NCBI RefSeq assembly: GCF_003286085.1
Contig: NW_020825346.1
Coordinates: 806,001 to 870,000 of the forward strand
Reading direction: 5' to 3'
DNA: 64,000 bases
Origin: Drosophila persimilis
Lineage: Eukaryota > Arthropoda > Insecta > Diptera > Drosophilidae
Position numbers and translations under genes: made by a program. Positions 51,592 to 62,002 of the stretch are shown piece after piece. How positions within the stretch are numbered: position 1 is the first letter of the stretch; each line of letters opens with the position of its first letter. The notes under the pieces were generated by a model. The model had not been told where the DNA came from and made no database searches. It saw only the letters and a program-made list of their open reading frames with translations.

Positions 51592-53798
51592 TTGTTGTGT
51601 GACTACAGGAAAGCTTCATGCCGACTCAGCCGAAGCCGAAGTGAGGGACTCTAACCGCTCTAAAACCAACCACACCTATCCCGGATCCCGGCGGTACTGT
51701 CGCGAGATATTACTTCGCCGGGGGGAGATGCCCGTAGGGCTCTTCTCTTAACAATCTCCTTTATCCTTTATCTCCTAGCATTGCGTGCTCTTTCTTCGCG
51801 ACGCAGTTTGGTAACCATAGTTACGGCCATGAATCTAATCGCGGCCCAGTTTCCTTCCGACTCCAGCAGGCATTCTGCCAGGTTTGTCACCGCTGGCATT
51901 CTTCCAAGCTTGTTGCTTAGATCCTCTCGTTCTTGCCGAAATCTTGGACACTCGAAGAAGCAGTGCTCTGCGTCTTCGATGACCCCTGCGCAGACCACGC
52001 AGAAGGGGTCGTCCTCGTGCTTAAACCTATGCAGGTAGGCTTTAAAGCAACCGTGTCCTGTCAGCAGTTGTGTCAGGTGATACTCCACTTGTCCATGGCT
52101 ACGGTTCAGCCAACTCTTCAGGTCTGGGATTAGCCTATGGGTCCATCGCCCTTTGCTGCTGTTATCCCACGAATCTTGCCATTGCAGGATTGTGCGCTGC
52201 CTTAAGGCACCTCTGGTGTCCTGGTCCGTAGTCCCCAGGGTTCGCTGTGCCCTGATTCCTGCGGCTTCTCTTGCCAGCAGATGGATGGGAATCATTCCTG
52301 CTACCACAAGTGCGGCGTCTTGGGATACCGTTCTGAATGCGCAACACACCCTCAGGGCACACAGCCTCTGGACTGCGTTGCATTCTCGGGCATATGTTTT
52401 ATGCTTCATTGCATCAACCCATATTGGTGCCGCGTACATTAGCGTTGAGCCAACTACGCTCGCTAGTAGCTTTCGCCTTGGCTGTTTCGGGCCTCCGGTG
52501 TTGGCCATGATGCGGAATAGGGCCACTGCCGTCTTTCCTGCTTTGCTGCTTGCATACGCCATGTGATGCTTGAAGCTGAGTCTGTGGTCAATCATGACCC
52601 CCAGGTACTTCAGGCTTGGACTGGAGCTAATAGTGCAGTCTCCTACTCGGATCGTGGCCGTCTCCACTACTTTCCTGCTGCTTATGAGCACCGCCTCCGT
52701 TTTGTGGGTGGCTAATGCGAGATCCCTCCCTGATAGCCATGTTCTGGCTCTCTCTACCGCGTCGTTGCAGATTTCTTCCGCCGCTTCTTTCTGTTTTGCC
52801 ACTACGACTATTGCTATGTCGTCGGCAAAGCCTATCACCGTTGCGCCCATTGGCATATCCATCTTGAGGATTCCATCATACATGATGTTCCACAGCAGCG
52901 GGCCGAGGACCGATCCTTGGGGAACTCCTCCAGTGATTTGGTGCTCACGTGTCCCCTTATCCGTCTCATATATGAGCAATCGGTCTCTTAGGTAGTCCGC
53001 GATGATATTCTGCAGATACGGCGGTACTTGAAAGTTTCTCAGTTCTTCTAGTATGTGATCCCAATTGGCAGAGTTGAATGCATTTTGGACATCGAGTGTT
53101 GCCACTATGCAATACTCTTTGGTCCCGTACATCCACCGGGTGCCATCGATAGCTCGCTTTGCTATCTCACATACCTCGCCGATTGCGTCCACCGTGGACC
53201 TGCCTTTGCGAAACCCGTGCTGTCTCGGTGAGAGCTGACGCGTTACTGCCTTCTCCAGCCTGGTGTGGATTATGCGCTCGAGGATCTTACCCACTGTGTC
53301 GAGCATGCAGAGTGGTCTATAGGATGATGGCTCCTCGGTCGGCTTGTTCCCCTTGGGTAAGAGGACTAGCCGCTGTCGCTTCCATGGTCTGGGGAAGGTC
53401 CCTTCGGACATGCACGCATTGAATAAATCCACGTACATTTGTGGATTGGTCTCAATAGCCGTGCGGAGAACGGCATTTGGGACCCCATCAGGTCCTGGTG
53501 CTTTGCCGTTCTTTATCCGTTGTAGAGCTTCGAGGACTTCTGCTCCCGTGGTGGCTTCTATTTCAGGTGGCGGTATTCTATCCATCACCCTCTGGCCTGC
53601 CACTTTCTCTGGGAATAGGGTTTCTACTATGTTAACCAGCAGATCTGCACACATTGGCGGCGGGGGACTGAACACTCGCAGTCTCTTCATTACCAGCCTG
53701 TATGCGTAGCCCCAAGGGTTCGCATCTGCGTCATCGCAGAGCTTTTCGAAGCATTTGCGCTTGGCATCTTTGATCTGCCTCTTCAAGCAGCGTCTGCT
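51549..53798 (-). mobile_element. 5'-truncated copy of the same R1-clade LINE
   Basis: A 42-base poly-A tail (plus-strand T at 51549-51590) is followed by the 3' UTR and the last two thirds of ORF2. The copy breaks off at LKRQIKD, about residue 316 of the full protein, and is flanked by a 13-bp duplication. 5' truncation is the usual product of incomplete target-primed reverse transcription. I count only about five base differences from the U7 copy over roughly 2.2 kb, so both insertions are young. Confidence 0.9.
51768..53786 (-). pseudogene. Truncated LINE ORF2 (reverse transcriptase without endonuclease)
   Basis: The frame is open for about 672 codons from the truncation point to the natural stop. 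It keeps motif A, VPQGSVLGP, FADD and the C-terminal Cys/His region. It lacks the endonuclease, the start codon and ORF1, so it cannot transpose by itself. One visible change from the U7 protein is ALFRIMANTG in place of ALSRIMANTG. Confidence 0.85.
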
Positions 53799-53811
53799 CA
53801 GTGTGTGTGTG
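53799..53811 (+). repeat. Right target-site duplication of truncated LINE
   Basis: This is the second CAGTGTGTGTGTG. The following spacer is a few bases shorter than in empty units (the TTTGTG part is missing), which may reflect the insertion or slippage in the GT tract. Confidence 0.8.
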
Positions 53812-54085
53812 TGGGTGTGTCTGTCTGTTTTTGTGGATATACAATTCTTGCATTAATATTATTATCATTGTTTTTGGGTTTTTTTCTTGTTTTTTTTGGT
53901 ATGTGTTTTGTATATCGTTTCAGTTTTTTTTTAATATTTTGTTGGTTTATGTTTTTTTCGGGTTTTTTGTTCTTTTGCCTTATCGCATTCTACGGCTTAT
54001 ATAAATTTAATAATTTACATGAAATTATAACATATGTATTTACTCGCTATACCATACCATTTAGTACATTTATTATTATTATTAT

Positions 54086-55204
54086 TATACCCGATACTCA
54101 AAATGAGTATTGGGGTATATTAGATTTGTGGTAAAAGTGGATGTGTGTAACGTCCAGAAGGAATCGTTTCCGACCCCATAAAGTATATATATTCTTGATC
54201 AGCATCAATAGCCGAGTCGATTGAGCCATGTCTGTCTGTCCGTCTGTCCGTCCGTCCGTCTGTCCGTCTGTCCGTCTGTCCGTCCCCTTCAGCGCCTAAT
54301 GCTCAAAGACTATAAGAGCTAGAGCAACGATGTTTTGGATCCAGACTTCTGTGATATGTCACTGCTCCAAAAATATTTCAAAACTTTGCCCCGCCCACTT
54401 CCGCCCCCACAAAGGGCGAAAATCTGTGGCATCCACAATTTTGACGATACGAGACGATTCTACGCAGAATCGTAGAAGATGACTATATCTTCTAGAGTGC
54501 AAAATCTGAACCAGATCGTATAATTATTACAGCCAGAATCACGAAAACAATTTCACTCTTTCTCGCTCTGTCTCACTCTAACACACAGGTTTCATGGTCG
54601 GTTTTGCCAATTGCAAAATATGAGTTCAAGGATCTCAGAACCTATAAAAGCCAGAGCAACCAAATTTGGTATCCACACTCCTGTGATATCGGACCTTGAC
54701 CGTTTCCTGTCCAAATTTCGCCACACCCCCTTCCGCCCCCGCAAAGGACGAAAATCTGAGGCAACCACAAATCTCAGAGACTATTAAGGCTAGAGTAACC
54801 AAATTTGGTATACACACTCCTTTAAGATGTCACTATAAAACGTATATCTCAGAATTTCGCCCCACCCCCATCCGCCCCCACAAAGGACGAAAATCTGTTG
54901 CATCCACAATATTGCAGATTTGAGAAAACTAAAAACGCAGAATCATAGATAATAACCATATCTATCAGGTTGCTGAATCTGGATCAGATCAGATCATTTT
55001 CATAGCCAAAAGGAGCAAATCAATTTGCACTGGCTACGCAGCGCCCGACGTCACGCTCAGACTGATTTTCTGTCTCTCTCGCACGCACTCTTTGTCGTGT
55101 CGTTAAATATTAGCGGCGTCTGCCGGAGGCGAGCCATACTGACTTAGTATCGGGTATAACCGTAGAGTTGCGGTGTCCGCAGCAACTCACAACGTTCCCC
55201 CTCG
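54086..55204 (+). mobile_element. DINE-1/ISY-like element in U8 spacer
   Basis: This full-length copy runs from TATACCCGATACTC to CCCCCTCG. It has a longer (GTCY)n tract (about 54230-54285), the same GATCAGCATCAATAGCCGAG segment and the paired CCGCCCCCACAAAG blocks. It is inserted in the TTATTATTATT tract of the spacer, and flanking DNA resumes with TTTTTATTATATATA and no target duplication, as expected of Helentron-type elements. It differs from the U1 copy at scattered positions, so the two are separate insertions and not one copied with the array. Confidence 0.8.
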
Positions 55205-56185
55205 TTTTTATTATATATATATATATATGCTTGTATATATAGCCATTTAGCCCTCATTGTCTGACTAGAATCGCTGAAACGCCATTATCCACAATATTTA
55301 TAATATAATAGTAAAAAAAAAACAATAACAAGAAAAAAAATAGAGAGACACACACACTCGTTAGGTTTTCGAGACGCCAATTGCGATCTTCGAGCACATG
55401 CCATTGAGTGTGGGATGATGCTTGAGCTAGGTTCCTGATCGGTCATGTATCGGTATGTCTATACACTATCCATATATATATATATATATTCATTCGCTGA
55501 GTTTGCAGGGGATAATGAGGGTAATAAAGGTCCTCTTGCCGAATCTAGAGAGGAGAAACTCTGCCCACACTTTGTACTCGTTAATACGCTTTACTTTACT
55601 CGTTTCTCATGGTGTAAAAATATTATTCATTATCATTATTATTACTATTATTATTTAGCATGTTTAGCACTTTTATCGTCTTTTTCTTTTGTCATCTTTT
55701 CTTTTTGTTCCTATACAAACTCAGCATGAAATTTGCTTTTAAAAAAATTCTCACTGCAGGCTTCCTTTTCATATGGGTTTCATTCGCTTTTTCCACTTTC
55801 GATTTATATTTACCATACATACTATATTTATATATATTTATAATATTTATTTTATGCTTCCTATACAACTATACATATTTGTGTGTGTGTTAAAATCAGA
55901 TTTGGGAAACACACACAATTCTAAACAGATCTAAACACTTAAAAAGATTGGCACGCTTTGAAATCGGAGCTCGAACGGATGATGGGCATGGAGATCTTCG
56001 GAGGAGAATATGGAATATATGGAGGAACTAAAGTTATTGTTGCGCTTCAAATTGAACTACGTGAAATGGAGCTCCCACTCCCACTCCCGCTTCCGCTTCC
56101 GCTCCTACAGATCCCTTCTAGGTATTGCACTCTTGTCACGGCCCCAGGATATAGTCATAGTTTACCCGTCCCCTCCCTCACGCCT
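55205..56185. other. U8 spacer remainder, no gene
   Basis: It holds a (TA)n run, the ACTCGTTAGG block, a second (TA)n near 55473-55489, TAGCATGTTTAGC and CTGCAGGCTTCC parts, a shortened TG tract near 55880, and the hexamer run before the U9 gene A stop. No gene is seen. Confidence 0.6.
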
Positions 56186-57659
56186 CTAGTAGTAGGCGGG
56201 GAACGGGTGATAGTTAGACGGATTCGAGGCATGATGATTGGCCGACGGCAGCACAGGCGGCGGTCGTACGCCCGGATGGTAGTTGCTCGATGCCACCTGG
56301 TGGTAGGCCCCAAAGCTGCGGGCCATGTGCCGATTCTGGGCCACTGCCGCCGCCGACTCGCCCAGGAGGCGGGACTGGTCTGCTGTGCCCAGCAGGCGAT
56401 TGTTCTGTTCCATCAGCAGATGGGCGGTGGGGTCGACCAGCAGGCGGTGCTGGTCGGCGGCATTTGAGGCGGCCAGAATTCGATGCTGCTCCACCGTAGA
56501 GAGCAGGCGGTGATGCTCGAGACTGTCGCGGCTCTGGTGCTGCATCTGCGAGGAGAGGAACGACCGATTGTTGCCCACGGCCATGTTGGCCGTGTTCGGT
56601 GTGAGGTCCAGCGAGGCCATTCGCAGCATGTCGTGATGCGGATGGTTGTAGGGCAGCTGTGGCGGCGACGACACCACATAGTTGGCCGTGCGGCTCAGGT
56701 CCACGGAGGTGGTCTGGTCGTGCTCCTGCTCGCCCAGCTGCTCGCTCAGCATGTTGTGCATGGCCGCCGCCGACTGGTGTTGCTGCATGGCCAGCTGGCT
56801 GCCGTGTCCGTGCTCCTGCTGGTGCACCACCGATGCACCCGTTGCCTGCTGTGCCTGCGCCTGGGCCTGGGCCTGCGCCTGCTGGCTCTGCTCCCTGTCC
56901 GACAGAATGTCGTAGATGTGGTGATGGTAGCGACTGCTTGGCAGCTGGAAGTTGTGGTGATAGTTGCTCGACGCATTCGATCTCGAGCTCATGTCCAGGC
57001 CCTGCAGATCGGACAGATCGTTGGCCGCACTCGCCGCCACGGCAGCAGCCGCCGCCGCACTCGCCGCATTGCTGTTGCTGCTCTGGCGATACTCCGCCGG
57101 CGAGTCGAGCTCCTGGCTGTTGTACTTCAGGTTGCTGGCCATGCTCTCGTACTTGGAGTACATGAGATCGATCTGCGACTGGGGGAACTTCATGCGCATA
57201 TCCTGGCCCGCGCTGCTGGAAATAACAAACAGAATGAACGTTCCATTAGCGGTAAAAGTAGCGAGTAACGAGGGAAAAATGCAATGAAAAATAAGAGTTG
57301 GTGAAGCGATAAATGCTGACATACAAAAATGTTCTGTACCTGTTCTGCGGCATGATGCTGTTCTCCTCGTCGCTGGACATTTGATTGTGACGCGAGAGGT
57401 TGTGCCGCTGGCGTTGCTCGTGCTGGTCCTGCTCCTGCACCGCCCGGAGAGATGGGCGGCGGCGAGGGCGGCGGCGAGGGCGGCGGCGAGGGCGGCGTGC
57501 GATGGTGCGACGAAGAGAAGCCATCGGAGTCGGGATGCTGCGGTCGGGGTGTGCTGCCCGCATCCACGTCCACATCGTTCTGGTTCTGGTTGCTCTGCGG
57601 ATTGGTTGGCGTCGAGGCGCTGGGCGAGATGTTGCAGGCTCCCTGGAACATCGGAAGTG
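56186..57659 (-). pseudogene. U9: gene A 3' fragment (open terminal exon, three 12-bp repeats)
   Basis: The terminal exon is 56186-57215, of the open CAG type with a good acceptor; the previous-exon remnant is 57340-57659. It has QQATGAS (QQAKGAS in U3-U6 and U8) and HRILAASN encoded with ATC-type variants, as in U10. The 12-bp repeat has three copies (57455-57490). It is the array copy closest to the parental U10 in both position and sequence, but still carries the 287-bp deletion and the junction. Confidence 0.85.
57455..57490 (-). repeat. 12-bp GC-rich minisatellite, three copies (U9)
   Basis: Three GGCGGCGGCGAG copies at the deletion join, intermediate between the single copy of most units and the five or six of U5 and U6. 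Confidence 0.95.
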
Positions 57660-57705
57660 AATTCTGAATTATGGAGAGGAATTGCTTGATTGCTGAAAAG
57701 CCACG

Positions 57706-58842
57706 CTAAGATAATCTAATCGGGGGAACTGAACTCGAGTGTCGCCGCGGGACAACAGCAACAGCAAAAAGACGTTTGGCTATACGTGGGGGCTGGCCCC
57801 AGCACTCACCTTCCGTGCGCCAGATGTACCGCGTGAGGGACCAGGGCGTACGCATATCCTGCGGATGCCTGGGCTCAATATAGTGCTTCATTTCGCGCAG
57901 GGCCTGGAGCTTGCATTTGATCAGCTCCGTGGGGCAGAGGGTGAGGGTGGAGAAGCAGGCGGCCAGGGAGCCGGCACAGGCATTTTGGGTGGTCGTCAGC
58001 TGGCTGGTTGTCTCCTTATTGACCATGAAAGCGACAAACTTCTGGCATCCTCCGTAGGCGGCAAAGAGAACCGAATTCTCGGCCACATTGGCCACCACGG
58101 CGGGCAGGGAGCCCGCATAGAGGCCCCGGAATATACCATCCGTTCGATACGTGCTCACGAAACAGTCGAACAATCCTTTGTAGGCCTCCGGGAAGGTCTG
58201 CAGCTTCACCTTGACAGTGTCCAGCGGCTGCGAGACGTACACCTGTGCGGCCCCGCCTAAGAGATCAAGGGGAGTTGATATTGGTCCCATGGTGTCGGCA
58301 GAGCTGTGTGTATACGCACCCAAAGAGCCCGCCAGGAAGTCGATGAGCCCCTCCACAAAGTTGATGTTGTTCCCGGTTCCGCCTCCATGCATGTCGAGGC
58401 GCCGTACGAGTCTTAGGAATTTGCCGAATATGAATAGGAGGCCGTCACGCACGGCTTCGAGCGTCGAGAGTGGACTGAGCTTCCGACGCTCGTTCTCGCT
58501 CTGCTGGCTCTCCTCCTCGGCCTCGGCCTCCAGCACCGCCTGCTCGTATGCCTCGAGCAGTTCATCGGGGGCCCCTATCAGCACGGAGCTGCCCACTCGG
58601 CTGGAGCCGACTCGCGGCCGTGTCAGCGTTGACGCTGGTTGCTCATCATCGTTCTTGGGGGCAGGCTTTGGCTCTCGCGGTGCTTGTCTCTTCAGGAATT
58701 TCTCTTCGGGTGTCGGGGGTAGGAGCGGTGTTGGTGGCTCCGTTGGATCTTCTCTCTTACCGATTTGCCTTGACCCCCTGCCCGCGTAAAATGTTTCGGG
58801 CTGTGGTTTCTCTTCGGGTCTTGTGCTCTTCTTGTCTGACAT
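57706..58842 (-). CDS. CG1628: U9: truncated ornithine carrier, signature motif intact
   Basis: The 378-codon form keeps CPTELIKCKL and lacks the 27-bp insertion. It has KGLFDCF and YRTDGIF, as in U2, and a private EPRHPQD (EPSHPQD elsewhere). The exon ends at 57810 and the read-through stop is 57706. Confidence 0.85.
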   Translation of the reverse strand: MSDKKSTRPEEKPQPETFYAGRGSRQIGKREDPTEPPTPLLPPTPEEKFLKRQAPREPKPAPKNDDEQPASTLTRPRVGSSRVGSSVLIGAPDELLEAYEQAVLEAEAEEESQQSENERRKLSPLSTLEAVRDGLLFIFGKFLRLVRRLDMHGGGTGNNINFVEGLIDFLAGSLGAYTHSSADTMGPISTPLDLLGGAAQVYVSQPLDTVKVKLQTFPEAYKGLFDCFVSTYRTDGIFRGLYAGSLPAVVANVAENSVLFAAYGGCQKFVAFMVNKETTSQLTTTQNACAGSLAACFSTLTLCPTELIKCKLQALREMKHYIEPRHPQDMRTPWSLTRYIWRTEGECWGQPPRIAKRLFAVAVVPRRHSSSVPPIRLS

Positions 58843-59020
58843 GACAGTGCTCTTAGTCTGCTGCTGGATGTTGCTTTCTTCTCTCTTTATTGCTGTTTAC
58901 TGAAATTCGTCATCATCAAACGATCGGCTGCTCTTCCGATCGTTGTCGTTCGTGTCCGGTCTGTGGCTGTTGGTGTTGGTGTTGGTGTTGTGTGGGTCTG
59001 TTGCTTATTCTCTTTGTCTG

Positions 59021-60460
59021 TTATTGAACGCGCTCTGATAACTTCGAGCTTTCTGTTATGTCTTCTTTTCCAGCGATAGTTGTTTTGTTCGCTTTTTCAG
59101 CGGTATTTGTTATGTCTGCTTCTTCAGAGGTAGCTGTTATTTTCGCGTTTCCGCCGGTAGCTGTTATATCTGCTTTTACAGCGGGGGCTGTTAAATCTGC
59201 CTTTGCAGCGGGTGTTGCTATATCTGCTTTTACAGCGGCCGTTGTTATATCTGCTTTTACAGCGGACGCTGTTATGGCGGCGTTTGCAGTGGGGACTGTT
59301 ATGCCCGTTTTTACAGCGGAGGCTGTTATATCTTCGTTTACAGTGGGATCTGTTATGTCGGCTTTTACACAGGTAGCTGCTATGTCCGCGTTTCCAGTGG
59401 TGACTGCTGTGTTAGCTGTTTCTATTTCTGTTACTTCCACTGTTCCAGGCACTGTTAACTCCAACGTTTCAGGCGTCACTGTTGGTCGCTGTGTCTCAGC
59501 AAATTGTTCCAAATTCTTAGAAGTTTCCAATCGACTTATTTCAGCTGCTACTAAGTTCGAGTTTTTAAACAAATTTACAACTTGTGTCGTGGGCAAGGGG
59601 ATACTACTTTCGGGCACTGGCAGTGGGGCTTGCTCTGCTTCAATACTCCCGAGCCGTAATGCGGTGGTTAGCTTTGCTTTAGCACAACCTTCCGACCAAT
59701 CAATTGGATGCTTTGGATACTGGCCAACTGATGCGTTCAGGTAGCGGTTCAGTAGCGAATCCGATGCTTTTGCAACCACCGCTTCTTCTTCAGTTATGTT
59801 CTGTTCTTGTTGATCAAAATGGCTTGCAGCTAATTTCAATGACGCTAGTTGGGCGCTGCCACACGGACTTGACGGGGTACTGCTGTCGGTTACGGGTGCT
59901 AGGGGCTGCTCTTCTGGTGCCACAATACTCCGGAACCGTAGGGCGGTGGTTAGCTTAGCTTTAGCACAACCTTCCGACCAATCAATTGGATGCTTTGGAT
60001 ACTGGTCAACTGATGCGTTCAGGTAGCGGGCCAGTAGCGAATTCGCTGCTTTTGTAGCTTCTGCTTCTGCTTCTGCTTCTTCTTCAGTCAACTGTTCCTC
60101 GGCCTCGGCCGCAGGAGCTTGTCGATCGAATGTGCTTGCAGTCAATTTCAATGGTTGTATGGGCTCGTTACCAGACGCTGTGCTGGACTTTTTGTCATAT
60201 GGAGAGGTGCACAATGGATTCAGGGTTCGCAGCAGTGGCCGCGGGGCACGAGGTCCTGGCTTGGGTGCGGCTGGTGGCCGACCAAAAATCTTTGCGATAT
60301 TGGAACGTACCTTTTTAGATGCCAAACCAGTCACAATCGCCGTCACGCCCACAATGCCCACTAGGCCCACAACGCCCTCCGTTAGTGTGTCCTCGCGTGT
60401 GTGTCTTTCGTTGGGATCCCAAACTTTCTGCTTTCGATTGTACTCGTAATCCTTACTCAT
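59021..60460 (-). CDS. U9: gene C, two-block form
   Basis: The 479-residue frame starts MSKDYEYNRK with LCTSPYDKK, VPTANAA and KTTIAGKEDITES. Intact from ATG 60460 to stop 59021. As the copy next to the parental locus it may be closest to the single-copy original. Function unknown. Confidence 0.8.
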   Translation of the reverse strand: MSKDYEYNRKQKVWDPNERHTREDTLTEGVVGLVGIVGVTAIVTGLASKKVRSNIAKIFGRPPAAPKPGPRAPRPLLRTLNPLCTSPYDKKSSTASGNEPIQPLKLTASTFDRQAPAAEAEEQLTEEEAEAEAEATKAANSLLARYLNASVDQYPKHPIDWSEGCAKAKLTTALRFRSIVAPEEQPLAPVTDSSTPSSPCGSAQLASLKLAASHFDQQEQNITEEEAVVAKASDSLLNRYLNASVGQYPKHPIDWSEGCAKAKLTTALRLGSIEAEQAPLPVPESSIPLPTTQVVNLFKNSNLVAAEISRLETSKNLEQFAETQRPTVTPETLELTVPGTVEVTEIETANTAVTTGNADIAATCVKADITDPTVNEDITASAVKTGITVPTANAAITASAVKADITTAAVKADIATPAAKADLTAPAVKADITATGGNAKITATSEEADITNTAEKANKTTIAGKEDITESSKLSERVQ

Positions 60461-60671
60461 TTTTGGGAACCGAAAATTTGGTTTTGAAATAATATGCGCA
60501 CTTTGTATATTTGTATGTGTCTGCTACGATGCCAAAAAGGTGTCTAGAAAAACTGCCTTCTGTCAGAATAAAATTCTTATCGATTGAAATGCCTTTCAAT
60601 GTACGTTTTTTGTTGTTTTTTTTTATTATTAATAATCGATAATTTGATTACGCCATATGTATATATATGTC

Positions 60672-60703
<32 letters not shown>

Positions 60704-62002
60704 ATTTCGATCAGCGTTTTCAGTGTGTGTGTGTTTGTGTGGGTGTGTCTGTCTGTTTTTGTGGATATACAATTCTTGCATTAATATTATTATCATTGTT
60801 TTTGGGTTTTTTCTTGTTTTTTTTGGTATGTGTTTTGTATATCGTTTCAGTTTTTTTTAATATTTTGTTGGTTTATGTTTTTTTCCGGCTTTTTGTTCTT
60901 TTGCCTTATCGCATTCTGCGGCTTATATAAATTTAATAATTTACATGAAATTATAACATATGTATTTACTCGCTATACCATACCATTTAGTACATTTATT
61001 ATTATTATTATTTTTATTATATATATATATATATGTTTGTATATATAGCCATTTAGCCCCCATTGTCTGACTAGAATCGCTGAAACGCCATTATCCACAA
61101 TATTTATAATATAATAGTAAAAAAAAAACAATAACAAGAAAAAAAATAGAGAGACACACACACTCGTTAGGTTTTCGAGACGCCAATTGCGATCTTCGAG
61201 CACATGCCATTGAGTGTGGGATGATGCTTGAGCTAGGTTCCTGATCGGTCATGTATCGGTATGTCTATACACTATCCATATATATATATATATTCATTCG
61301 CTGAGTTTGCAGGGGATAATGAGGGTAATAAAGGTCCTCTTGCCGAATCTAGAGAGGAGAAACTCTGCCCACACTTTGTACTCGTTAATACGCTTTACTT
61401 TACTCGTTTCTCATGGTGTAAAAATATTATTCATTATCATTATTATTACTATTATTATTTAGCATGTTTAGCACTTTTATCGTCTTTTTCTTTTGTCATC
61501 TTTTCTTTTTGTTCCTATACAAACTCAGCATGAAATTTGCTTTTAAAAAAATTCTCACTGCAGGCTTCCTTTTCATATGGGTTTCATTCGCTTTTTCCAC
61601 TTTCGATTTATATTTACCATACATACTATATTTATATATATTTATAATATTTATTTTATGCTTCCTATACAACTATACATATTTGTGTGTGTGTTTTGTG
61701 TGTGTGTTAAAATCAGATTTGGGAAACACACACAATTCTAAACAGATCTAAACACTTAAAAAGATTGGCACGCTTTGAAATCGGAGCTCGAACGGATGAT
61801 GGGCATGGAGATCTTCGGAGGAGAATATGGAATATATGGAGGAACTAAAGTTATTGTTGCGCTTCAAATTGAACTACGTGAAATGGAGCTCCCACTCCCA
61901 CTCCCGCTTCCGCTTCCGCTCCTACAGATCCCTTCTAGGTATTGCACTCTTGTCACGGCCCCAGGATATAGTCATAGTCTACCCGTCCCCTCCCTCACGC
62001 CT
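60461..62002. other. U9 spacer: microsatellite-rich, no gene
   Basis: This complete, uninterrupted spacer runs in order: DRE-like pair near 60595 and 60648, (TA)n at about 60678-60702, GT tract, T-rich DNA, TAGTACATTTATTATT with (TA)n near 61018, the ACTCGTTAGG block, a second (TA)n near 61280, TAGCATGTTTAGC, CTGCAGGCTTCC, TG tracts, and hexamers before the U10 gene A stop. It can serve as the reference spacer. Confidence 0.6.
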
